Origin: Toxonevra muliebris
Taxonomy: Eukaryota; Arthropoda; Insecta; Diptera; Pallopteridae
Reading direction: 5' to 3'
Assembly (NCBI GenBank): GCA_963691655.1
Contig: OY829326.1
Span: 10,838,878 to 10,902,877 of the forward strand
Length of the DNA stretch: 64,000 nucleotides
Part shown: one piece after another, positions 1 through 10,093 of the stretch
Layout of the letters: each line of letters opens with the position of its first letter
Numbering within the stretch: position 1 is the first letter of the stretch
The notes under the pieces: generated by a model
What the model saw: the letters and a program-made list of their open reading frames with translations, nothing else
Told to the model about the DNA's origin: nothing
The model's database searches: none
Translations under genes and position numbers: made by a program

Positions 1-2060
1 GAGTCTGAATTCTTAGTGTTTGAAATATCTTTTAATATTCAATAAATATTGTTCATTATCACGAGTGATTATTGAGAAGTGTTAATGCTAAAAAATTTAC
101 ACTTAAATTAAACGATAACATTTCTTAAGAATAGTGTTTACTTAATTGTTTCTCCATTTGTTTTTTATAAATTTTATAGTTAGAAAGAAAATTCAAATAC
201 CTACGTACATAAAATATCTATTACTTTTTTAAATTCAAGTAGAAAACGTGACTAGTTTCTTTAATTAAGAAACAAACAAATGCGTCTGTTAAAAAGCAAT
301 TTCAAATTATAAAAAAAATAAATAAACAACCAAAAGTACTTACGGAAATGCAGCTATCATTCAAGCAGGAACCGTAACAAATACATACTACATAAATGCC
401 CCACAATGCACCATGCCCACACGCACAAATGCAATTATTCAATTTAAAAACGAAATGTTTTTTAAAATAAAAGAGAACTCAAAATTTGAAAGAAGCTCTC
501 CAAAAAAAAAAAAAAAATGTAAGATTGTGGTAGTGTGGCACTGCCACACTGTGCCAGTCTGTGTGTCGGGTGCTGCCTGTAGGGGGAGAGCAGAATAGGT
601 TAATCACCCATGGAATTTTTTCAAGTACATGTCGGCAAGCAACTATGTGGATTATGAAAACTGAATCTTTACAGTAGCCGCAAAGAGAAACGAAACAAAC
701 GAAAGCCGCACAAAATATAAACATGCACGAATTTACATATGAAAAATCTTATCAACTTGCATACCAAAAGTAGTATACATATGCAAATGAATATGTATGT
801 ATGCATTTTAAAATGCAGCTGTATTTATGAAATAAATGTAGTACATTCAAATCTGACTGTCTGTCTGTCTGGCTGTTTTATAAGTGCATTGTACGCTCAA
901 TGCGTATTTAATTTATTTTCTTCTTTTTTTTCTTTTAAGTTTACAATTTCTTGCATTTTTATTGCAATGTTACAATGTGCTCGGCATAAATCATTTGAAA
1001 TTGATTCGACATTCTTGCATTTATTTTATAAGTTTTAATTCTTCAATATTTTATAAAAGGAGAAAAATCGGTACATATGTGTATAAATTTTTTAACAATT
1101 ATTGTTTGAAGTTTCTTTCCCTCAATTGATTACGTTGCGTGGCAACCGAAAGCGTAGCAATGCAGTCACGTTTTGCCATGAGAGCAAATAAATACTAAAT
1201 ATCTAAAAATATTGAAATATGAGCACGTTTTAATTAAAAAAGTTTCCTTAATATATAAGAGTAAAAAATTCCAATCACTTTCAAGAAACTCTTAATTTGT
1301 ACATACCATATGTGCGAAATTTCATGATCTGAGTTTTTCTATTTATTATGGTAAGAATTCCGGTTTAAACCGCCAGCGAAAACACTCAAGCAGTTTATAT
1401 TGGGATACTAAAAACCTTGACAATTAGTAAGTTTAAAATTGGCTAGAAATTTCACCCCATATTGTGAACACACCTTTCCAGACTGACATCACGACGATAG
1501 ATAGAACCGTCTAACAAACATTCAATTTAGCTATGAATTGTGCAAATGGCTTTCATGTATGAAATTCTATTCTATTAGGTCAGTGGCAACATAGTTCTGG
1601 ATATCAAACACATCATTATAGGTTAGGCTGGTTAGGCAAAGTAGTTATCCATCAGGCCGAGCAACGGCCGTTGTGATACCACATGGGAGTACATCTAATT
1701 CAGCAGCTTTGCTATTTCAATGCCAGTCACTATGCCCTAGAATACATTAACGACATTAAGTTAATCGGCTAATTTATTGAGTATTTACCGACTACCAGCA
1801 ACCGCCTTGAAGCTTAATGAAATACTAGCTAACAATAGGACCAGGAAGTGATAACTTATTGCATTTCAGCCAGTTCCCTGGGACTTGTATAACCATCAAT
1901 CTCTGCTTAAAGGACACTACAGTGATCTGATAGATGAAAGAATAAAGGATTTACACTTATCTCCAGTTTGGATCCATCGGTATAGAAATACACCAAAAGA
2001 TTAGTGCAGAACTCTTTAAATCCAACAGAAGAGAAATCCATCCTGAAACTTTTCGAAAAG
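1..2060. other. AT-rich noncoding stretch
   Basis: No convincing coding sequence: the short open frames here have no recognisable domain and low-complexity composition. Around 1615-1990 the base composition is more balanced and looks like an old degenerate repeat leading into the Tc1-like relic, but I could not assign it to a family. Confidence 0.5.
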
Positions 2061-2062
2061 GC

Positions 2063-2782
2063 GTGGTTGATGCCGGGTTTAAGTCTCGCACACCTCGAAA
2101 AAAGCCGTTAGTAAATACAGTAAATCGCAAAAAACGTTTGGACTTCGCTCTGCAATTTCAAAATGCATCTGTTGAGTTCTGGCGCAACGTTATATTCTCT
2201 GATGAGTCTAAATATAATATTTTTGGGTCCGATGGCAGACTTAGAGTATGGAGAAGACCAGGAGAAGCTTACAACTCAAAAAATACAATAAAAACTGTAA
2301 AGCACGGCTGCGGCGGAGGCGGTGGCGGCGGTTTTATGGTATGGGGCTGTATGGCTGCCTGCGGTGTGGGAAATCTAGAAATAATTGAAGGGACAATGGA
2401 TTATAGTGCATATATCGATATTCTGAAGAGAAATTTGAAAGCAAGCGCTGAAAAATTGGGCGTATCTAAAGAGTTTTATTTTCAGTAAGATAATAACCCT
2501 AAGCAAATGGCTCATAACACTAGGATGTGCTTGGCGTATAATACTCCACATTTGCTGAAAACACCGCCACAGAGTCCTGATCTCAATCCCATTGAGCATA
2601 TGTGTAATATGCTTGAGAAAAAGATCATGACTCAGCACATCAGCTCAAAACCTCAGCTGAAATTGGTTCTTCAGGAGGAATGGTCGCAAATCGAGCGAAG
2701 CTATGCATAAAAGCTTGTGGAATCAATGCCAGACCGCCTCAAAGCCGTTTTTAAAAACAAGGGCTACCCAACCAAATATTAA
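2063..2782 (+). pseudogene. Tc1-like DDE transposase relic (DD34E)
   Basis: Tc1-type transposase catalytic region, a cut-and-paste enzyme. One frame reads from 2063 to the terminal TAA at 2780-2782, broken by in-frame stops at 2486-2488 and 2708-2710. The first catalytic Asp lies in FSDESKYN, the second in the DNNPK block directly after the first stop, and the Glu in SPDLNPIEH. Exactly 34 residues separate the second Asp from the Glu, the Tc1 spacing. The first stop falls where the family normally has Gln (CAA to TAA), so it is probably a point mutation. The N-terminal DNA-binding part is not visible upstream. A run of glycines (GGGGGGG near residue 80) looks like local repeat expansion. The copy cannot encode a working protein. 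Confidence 0.9.
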
Positions 2783-2832
2783 AAAAAAATTTTCTACAAT
2801 TTTTAAGGATTTCCCATTAATTAGTTGTTAAA

Positions 2833-3050
2833 TGTACGAAGACTTTTGGAGGAAAATTAGTGAGTTTTTTTTTTTGTTTTTAGTTTATAACCATTTTTAG
2901 AAATAATAAAATGGATTATTTTTTGTTGCTGTAGTGATAATAATAAGCAAGGCTGTATTTAAACTTTTTCAAAATTCTTGCAAAGCTTTATTGTTTTTTA
3001 TGAATGAAACTAGAACTAGCTGCTGTACGAAGACTTTAGTGGCACACTAA
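2833..3050 (+). repeat. 3' end of the Tc1-like relic with paired direct repeats
   Basis: The 14-base string TGTACGAAGACTTT occurs at 2833-2846 and again at 3024-3037, the second followed by GGCACACTAA. Two direct repeats inside one terminal repeat are the IR/DR arrangement known from some Tc1-family elements, where they serve as transposase binding sites. I found no matching left terminal repeat upstream of 2063, so the element seems 5'-truncated. Confidence 0.55.
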
Positions 3051-4860
3051 GCTAGTTTTTGCTGGCATCGACCCCTAATCACCTTCTGCTTCATAGAAAT
3101 GGAAATGATCAAGTGATTGTGGAAGAAGAGTACATCATTATTGATTCCTTTATTCTAGATTCGCATACACTCCGATTTCAAATACAACTAAGTCAACTAT
3201 AAACTGAAAGTAGCTAAAAACACAAAAATTAAGGCCATTGCACTTCCATTAATCTGAAAATTTCTTCCTCTTGTACAAACTTTATTTATTTCATCATTAT
3301 CACAATTCAAATATCAATTTACTTGATGCTCTAACAATTTTATACAAATATCTAGGTATACGACAAAAAGTTCATCAAAATGCAAATAGAAAATCACTTT
3401 AGAAATTGAATACAAAAGCTCCTGAGCTGTCAATATTTACACAAAGAATTAGCGTGAGATTAACAAAAATGTTAACTTCACACAAAATGTTGTTTATCAT
3501 TTTAAAACCGTGTGCTTTTGTTGTTTTTATTTTGATTTAATGTTGACAGAAACTAATTTAGTTTGTAAACAAAACAAATAACTATTTAAGTACTTAAGTA
3601 TCTACTACCTTAACGACTGACAAAACTTGTAGATAGAAGAAAACCAGTGAAAGTATATTAGTAACTACTCCTAAAGCGATAATAACATAATAAACCAAGT
3701 AAAAAAATAAACTGAAAAAATTAAAGAAGAACAAACTATTTACTTAAATGATTAATTAATCGTAGAGTAAATAAGAGTTAGATTTAAACAGTAGCTAATT
3801 TAACTTTTGCTTTTTGTATTTACAATTTAGTAAAAGGAAAAGAAATTATATTAAAAATGTGCGGAAAAATGAATAAAAATTAAAAAAAAAAAAACAAAAA
3901 AAATATAGTAAAAATTAAAACCACAATTGCAGTTGTAGGAACATTTTGTTGTTGCTACTTCTACTTAGTACGTATATTAAGTAGCTAGTAGTTTATTTTT
4001 GTGTTCTATTTAAAAAATAGGTTTTCCTACCTACCTACATGGGTAACCTGAGCTATACACACGCTCGTATACAGCACCATTATGTAGTGCAGATACATTT
4101 GAGAAAGTGATCATGCCGCTACTGATCGTCATCGTTTCGTACCCAGCAATAATGAGCAGATCATGCCGCAGTAAATGTTCGTTTTTTCCCCTTTTCTTGT
4201 TTTGTCTGATTTTTTTTTTTTTTTTTTTTGTTTTGCTTTTTGTTTATTCTCTAACTACTTCCACCTCTTTTTCTCTTTCCTGCTGTTTTTATTTTATTTT
4301 CTTTTTGTGTTACACAATATTTTCTTTTTTCCAGTACTTATCATTAATTAAGATTTCATGCGACGACACACGATCTTAAAGGGAAATACAAAACAAAATA
4401 TGTATATAAGTAGAAGTTGAGGGGGAGTTTAAGAGGAACATGTTTTTTTTTTTTTTTAAATGAAGTTTAAGTTCATTTTGTAGTAAACTGGTGAAAGTAA
4501 AGCGTATCTAGTCTAGACAAGAATATTTTTCCAATTATCGTAATGGATGCTGTTGTGGAAGAGATCGTGTCATGCAGCGTAAATGGTTCATTTCAATGTT
4601 CATGACTTTTATATATAGGTACTTGTTTGTTCGTTTTTCTTTTAATCTGTGATTAAAATTTGCAAAGTGACATATACCTTGATATAGAATTTATAGTTAA
4701 TTAAAAAAGATAATATTGTGGGTGGCAAAAAAATTCACTGCACCTTTCTAAGTTAAAATAGATATATTCAGTTCTGTTCTCTCAAAATTAGTTGTACAGC
4801 ATTTTACTATATTACAGGTCAGAAAAAAAACAAATAATGGACTCAAAAAAATGTTTTTTT
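3051..4860. other. AT-rich noncoding stretch
   Basis: Only AT-rich DNA with homopolymers: an A-rich run near 3881-3905, T runs near 4210-4230 and 4441-4457. Open frames here are T-tract translations without domains. No gene supported. Confidence 0.5.
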
Positions 4861-4872
4861 TTTCATATCATA

Positions 4873-5066
4873 AAACAAATTTATTTAGAAAATTTTGGTC
4901 CAGTTTTTAACTTCGCAATCATATTAAACTGACGATTTTCGATATAAATTCGTCAAACCAGAATACCCTAAATATTTTCCATTGTGTTTAAGTCTGGCGA
5001 ACATACTGGCTCAAACATGTACAGATAAATAGCAAAAACTGGACCAAAATTACTAAATAAATGTTT
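4873..5066. repeat. Inverted repeat enclosing the Tc1 fragment
   Basis: The arm at about 4873-4908 (containing TTTTGGTCCAGTTTTT) is repeated inverted at about 5032-5066 (AAAAACTGGACCAAAAT). The Tc1 fragment lies between them. This may be a palindromic rearrangement or a miniature derivative of the element. Confidence 0.6.
4902..5013 (-). pseudogene. Tc1-like transposase C-terminal fragment
   Basis: Read on the minus strand this contains SPDLNTMENI followed by a stop where Trp is usual, then GILV, a second stop, and RIYIENRQF. This is the block around the catalytic Glu of a Tc1-family transposase (the SPDLNPMEN-W-GILV type). It differs from the relic at 2063-2782 (NPIEH type), so it is a second family. 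Only about 35 codons survive, with two nonsense changes. Confidence 0.7.
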
Positions 5067-5686
5067 AGTCACGGTGACTGGTTAAATTCAAATAAAAAAA
5101 GACTGTTCAAACAAAGAGTACAATCATTACAAAGCTGAAATAATATTTTTAAATCGGACCAGTATTTTCAGAGGTTATCTCAAACATAAACCCAAACCTT
5201 AATATTATGGGTGCCAATTATTAATTGTATAGTTAGCTTTTATGGGTAGTGCCACCTAGTGAGAGATTTTGAAAATATTTTTAGCTGATTTTCCCATCAT
5301 TCCAAGTACAATTTTCGAGCCAAATTTCATCACAATACCCACAATGGCTTTTGAGTTATAGCATAGAAGGCGCATTCTAGCCGTAGAATTTAAAATTTTT
5401 GTATGTAATATTTAGTCTGTGTTTTAAAATATGCTAAGAACAATTCCCGTATCAAGAGTAAATTTTATTTAGTTCAGGTACCCCCCGCGCTAAATATTGA
5501 AAGTAAAGTATACCATCAAGGGCGAATACAAGGAGGGGGAGGGAACAGGTGGAAGTTTCAACAGAAAAATTAATTATATCATTATTTGACATTTGGTATG
5601 TGTATGTGTTGGTAAACAAAAAGAAAAATTCATGAACTTAGAGTAAGTTTTAGATATAAAATTTTTAATATATACTTTTGTATTAT

Positions 5687-5827
5687 TTACATATGTAAGT
5701 AAGCTCTTTTTATCTCATTTTTTCTTTGGAAGATATTTCGTATATGTAGCATGTTTGTTGGAAGCTCATTGAGAAGTGTTGGTATAAGGACAGGTAGCGT
5801 ATATTTACCGTAGTTGTTGTAGAACTT
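5687..5827 (-). repeat. Possible LINE 3'-end fragment, minus strand
   Basis: A minus-strand frame contains LPVLIPTLLNELPTNM followed by a basic tail and stop, resembling the C-terminal ending seen in several insect non-LTR retrotransposon ORF2 proteins. It abuts the plus-strand RT relic. The resemblance is short and judged by eye. Confidence 0.3.
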
Positions 5828-5880
5828 TGCTAATAATACAAGAAAATAAGAATATACTTCCGAATCACCAATCGTCATAA

Positions 5881-6302
5881 GCACGGTACTCCCGAGCAAT
5901 ATCATCAATATTGTCACTGACTTTCTGGAACGCAAAAAATATTGCTCTGCCATATTTTTGGACATTCAAGAAGCGTGCGAAAAAGTTTGGCATCAAGGGC
6001 TGTTATACAAATTAAAAAATTTACTTCCAGCTCCATTTTATTTGGTCTTAAAGTTCTATGTCAAAGTAAATGATGAAACATCAGCCAAATGTCAAGTGAA
6101 AGCCGGAGTACCACAGGGCAGTGTTCTGGGTCCTGCTCTTTATTCGATTTTTACCTGTGACTTGCCTGAAACTGATGGTGTTACTATAGCTACTTATCCA
6201 CACGATACTGCAATTTTAGCGTCAAATTAATCTCCTACAGAAGCTGCTAATCTAAATCAGAAACAGCTCGACGACGTTCAACAATGGTTACTTCGTGGAT
6301 GA
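5881..6302 (+). pseudogene. Jockey-type reverse transcriptase relic
   Basis: RT palm-domain fragment of a non-LTR retrotransposon, jockey clade. Visible blocks are DFLERKKYCSAIFLDIQEA, KVWHQGLLYKLKNLLP, AGVPQGSVLGP and IATYPHDTAILASN. The last should be (F/Y)ADD; here YPHD replaces the catalytic Asp pair, so the enzyme would be inactive even without other damage. There is a frameshift near 5900-5920, a stop directly after ILASN at about 6228-6230, and continued homology (EAANLNQKQLDDVQQWL) to about 6300. The minus-strand frame over 5687-5965 is partly a shadow of it. Confidence 0.85.
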
Positions 6303-6330
6303 GTGCTTGACTGGAGTTCCATCTGCTTCA

Positions 6331-6341
6331 GGTTCGATTCC
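6331..6341 (+). promoter_or_regulatory. Pol III B-box-like motif in the repeat
   Basis: GGTTCGATTCC matches the tRNA B-box consensus GGTTCGANTCC exactly, with a T-arm-like continuation. The A box about 35 bp upstream (GTGCTTGACTGG region) is weak. It is kept in the second copy (43849-43859, minus). This suggests a tRNA-derived SINE module joined to the RT relic; promoter activity is not shown. Confidence 0.45.
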
Positions 6342-6599
6342 CAGATGGGGTTAAATTCTTAAAAAATGTCCAAATGGATTGTTCTAATAAAATGGATCAT
6401 TTCGGTGATTTAGTTGTTAAATACGTGACTCAAGTACCAGTTCAACGGGTTCTATCCTCAGATAGAAAAAAAAAACCAAATCACAGGTTTCGGGTCAATA
6501 TAAAGAAAATCCCAAATAGGAAAGAGAAAATTTTAATACAGGGTAGGAATCAGCGACCTTAAATCATTCTTAAAATTCTACTAATCCTCGACCCATTAT

Positions 6600-8809
6600 A
6601 CACCAATCTTAAACCGAAAACTGAATAAATGTATCGTATTGTAATATTTTTCACGATCCTTTACCTTGGAAATAGATCATAGAAATTTTGAAATTCTTTG
6701 GTACAAGAACCCCCGAGAAAAAAAAAAATGCTCCAGTCCGCGTTTTGGCGTTTTAGTTCATCTGGAGAATTTTTATTTTTTATTTCGTTTCGTTTGTATT
6801 GAGTTATTTTCTTCCAAGTTTCCGGTAATCTAATCCAACACACGAGAAATATTTTTATGTATAGTTGAAATCATTAGCGGATCCATGTGAAGGTTTTGGA
6901 AATAAACTGCTTTTTAATGAGCGCATATTGCAACCTGATTGTTGTGGTATTATTTTTCATAGAAAGCATGTTTGTTTAAAATTGCAATTCATGTGTAGAT
7001 TAGCATTAATTTTTGTGATAAAACCGCCACCCAGGATCCTCCAGTTGTTAAAATTAGTAGGGAAATTATTCTGAAACTATGTTTTTTATTCTAAAAACTA
7101 ATAAAAAAATGTTTGTTCTTTAATAAAATTCAATTACCAAATTTTTTAGCACTTTGGTACTCAAACAAAATTGCTTATTTTATGCTGTAGGCATTTTTAA
7201 TATAATCTCAATACGTTTGCAACATGACAGGATGCTGCTGTTGCTAGTTCAATGGATGGAAGCTCTTTTGCCAAACAGACACACACACATGCATACAAAT
7301 GCCATAAAATGCCATTGCCAATGTATGCAGCTGGGATTTAGCATTAAACTTGGCTAAAATATTGTAGTCAATGCTGCAGCTGCGAATGCAACTTCAGCCA
7401 TTGATGTGTGATGCAGCGTTGTTTTATAGCTTAATTTCGGATGCGCTTTTAGTATTGAATTAAAATTGATTTTGACTTTATGTGTTTGAGTGCTGTGAAA
7501 ACTGTGTGTGAAAACTCAGCAGAGAATAATAAATAAATAAATTTGAAAGCTAAGAATTATAAATATTTTTATGATATTCCCTCGCAATAAAATGACCAAC
7601 AATCATTTTGATTTATTAAAAAAGAAAAAACAAAAACTTTTCACTCTGCCAATCTTAGAAATATCTGTAAATTATTAGTTATTCGGACTTATTAGTTTTT
7701 ATTTACTTACTTAAGAATTTATACTTAATAATAATTATCTTACTTAAAAAAATTCAAGTTTTCAGTTATTTATAAAACTTGTTCAAATATGACGGAAATA
7801 TGCGAATAAAAATCATAAAAATATAATAATTGTTCCAAATGACGGCAGCTGTTCAACTGCAACTAACTAACTTGTTTACTTTATTCCATTGACCGCTTGC
7901 ACCAATTGAAAAATCAACAAAAACAAATACCAATTATGGTTGTTTTTTGTTTTATAAAATATTTTTGTTTCCGTTGCTGCGTATATAAAAAGCTAACCAT
8001 ATGTGGCACTTGTTTTTGACTTTTATGGCAAGTTTTCAATTTTATCGATGGTTCAAAAATTTAAATCAAACTATGTTTATGTGTCGAAACGTAAAACTGG
8101 CACGGTTATTTAATGAAAACATGATTGTAAAAATCCGCTTAAAGTTGTAAGTTAAAGTTTTGAATAAATGAAAAAAATTAGTAAATAAATACATGCTTGC
8201 AACACCAACGCATTTTTTTTTTTTTAAATAGTTTTTCTATTTTTGTTGAGCATCATAACCACCTACAATATATTTTTTCTTCGCTATTTCTGTTTGTATG
8301 GCCAATTAACGCTTTGTTACATTTCTCTGTCTACAAAAGGAAAGATGAACTTAAATTGAGGGATTCGGCATAATTCGTTAATTTTGTAAAGACCTTTTAG
8401 TATTCCAAAGTGTTTTTATATGCTGAAGTTTCGTAGAATCTAAAATCAATTTACTTCCATTTATGATTTTAAATTAAATAAGTGCTTAAATATAAAAACT
8501 AGATAGAAATTATAAAATAAATTGCAAAAAAATCTTAATAAATATTAATTATAAATGGAAGGAAATAAATTGGAAAAACAAATCGGATTGAGCCACGTTA
8601 TTATTTATAAAAAACAATAGTTTTACTCACATAAACTATAGAATCTATAATAGGAATTACTATGTGAAAAAATAGAGAATTGCATGACTCCATAAATTCT
8701 TTTGTTTTTATCCTATCAATGAAGTTTTCAGTATTGCGTCAGGCAGGATACAATATTTTTTTGTCGTAATAGTTATAAATTCATATTTATTGTACATGTT
8801 ATATGATTG
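6600..8809. other. AT-rich noncoding stretch
   Basis: No domain-bearing frame. The sequence includes poly-T/poly-A tracts (8213-8225) and a short purine/pyrimidine-alternating microsatellite at 7280-7292. Nothing else recognised. Confidence 0.5.
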
Positions 8810-8811
8810 TA

Positions 8812-10091
8812 AGGAGTGAGATTGAAAGAATCTTTACACACGTTTTACCTAATAATTTTGTTTGGGTGTAAAATTTAAAAATTTCTTTAATCTAGTTATC
8901 TTTGAAAAATATGTCAGTTGTTATTTTTAATGACAAACATGTTGATTTATTGTGAGTTTGATCAAAATGAGTGAAGAAAAAGAAGTACGTCTTAAAATTA
9001 TTAAAAATTTTCAAAAAGATCCAAATTGGTCCTACAAAAAATTGGCCAAAGAATTGAAGGTCTGCGTCAAACTGTTTCCAATGTTATTAAACAGTTTCAG
9101 GAGAATTTGACCATCGATATGAAACCTGGTTCGGGAAGAAAACAAGGACCACATGATATTGGGAAAGCCAAGAAAATAGAAAGCGTATTGAAAAGATCTC
9201 TAAACACATCTGGTAGAAAAGCTGCCCGGTTAGCCCAGTGCTCTGAGTATTTGATGCGAAAAGTCCAAAAAGTTCCAGACAGGAATGCGCTGCAAAAAAT
9301 TTAGACGCCAAAAGTAGGGCTCGGAAAATAAAATCGAATTTCATACAAAAATATTCATGTTGGATAATGGACGACGAAACGTATGTACTGGCAGATTTTA
9401 CGCAGCTTCCGGGTCAAAATTTTTATGTTGCTAATGCTCCAGGAAATGTTGAAGAACAATTTAGAATCCAAAAGCAGACAAAATTTCTTAAAAAATTTCT
9501 GGTATGGCCAGCTACATGCAGTTGCGGCAACGGCAAAAGAAGCATGCCATTTGTTACAGTGGGCTCTATAAATAACGAAATATACATCAAAGAATGTTTG
9601 AAAAAAAGACTTCTTCCTTTCATAAGAGAGCACAATGTGTCCACATATTTTTGGCCCGATTTGGCATCATGTCACTACGGCAAGAAAGCTCTGGACTGGT
9701 ATCAAAGTAAAAACATAGTTTTTGTACCAAGAGAGGCCAATCTCAATCCTCCAAATTGTCCGGAGCTAAGACCAGTGGAGAGATATTGGGCTCTTGTGAA
9801 AAGAAACTTAAAGAGCACAAAAAAGGTGTCCCAAAATATCGAAGATTTTAAAAGGAGATGGGCAAACTGTTCCAGAAAAGTGTCTGAAACAATTATCAAA
9901 TCTCTAATGGAAGGCTTACCAAAAAAGGTCCACGAGTTTGTAAATAGTGGTTAAAACTATAAAAGTTATATTTTTCTGTAATTTGTAAAATATTATCAAT
10001 TAAATAAAAAATCAAAAATCAAAACTCTAAGATCAACCGTTTAAAAATTATTGAATTTTATATATGTTAAGATTTTTTCGATCTCACTCCT
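8812..10091 (+). mobile_element. Tc1/mariner-type transposon with both termini
   Basis: The left end, from TA at 8810-8811, begins AGGAGTGAGATTGAAAGAAT. The right end is the inverse, AGGAGTGAGATCGAAAAAAT, ending at 10091 before TA at 10092-10093. Including the TA, 24 of 27 terminal positions match. The flanking TA dinucleotides fit the TA target duplication of the IS630-Tc1-mariner superfamily. At 1280 bp the element is full length for a mariner-type transposon and holds one damaged transposase gene. Confidence 0.9.
8967..9954 (+). pseudogene. Mariner-type transposase, frameshifted (39 residues between D and E)
   Basis: The coding region starts at the ATG at 8967 (MSEEKEVRLKIIKNFQ, an HTH-type N-terminus) and must change frame near 9055-9065 and again near 9285-9300 to reach the long catalytic frame 9367-9954. 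That frame opens within WIMDDETYVLADF, probably the first catalytic Asp. It continues to FWPDLASCHYG (second Asp) and PELRPVERYW, with 39 residues between Asp and Glu, longer than the 34 of Tc1. The C-terminus is KVHEFVNSG followed by TAA. A stretch between ARLAQCSEY and KVQKVPDRN looks shortened. At least two frameshifts make it non-functional, but the catalytic half is intact, so the loss may be recent. Confidence 0.88.
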
Positions 10092-10093
10092 TA

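Larger units (their letters stand above)
5828..6598 (+). mobile_element. Chimeric non-LTR repeat, copy 1
   Basis: This segment is near-identical by eye to the inverse of 43601-44366. It consists of a decayed jockey-clade RT fragment (about 5881-6302), a short module with a Pol III B-box-like string (6331-6341), and about 250 bp ending near CTCGACCCATTA. Both copies carry the same frame disruptions and the same altered catalytic motif, so they look like members of a non-autonomous family that spread after the RT had died. Target duplications are not evident. Confidence 0.7.

Noticed and set aside
5687..5965. 92-codon minus-strand frame over the RT relic
   Set aside because: Its right half is the antisense of the RT fragment (same situation at 44227-44421). 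Only the left part may be separate LINE debris.
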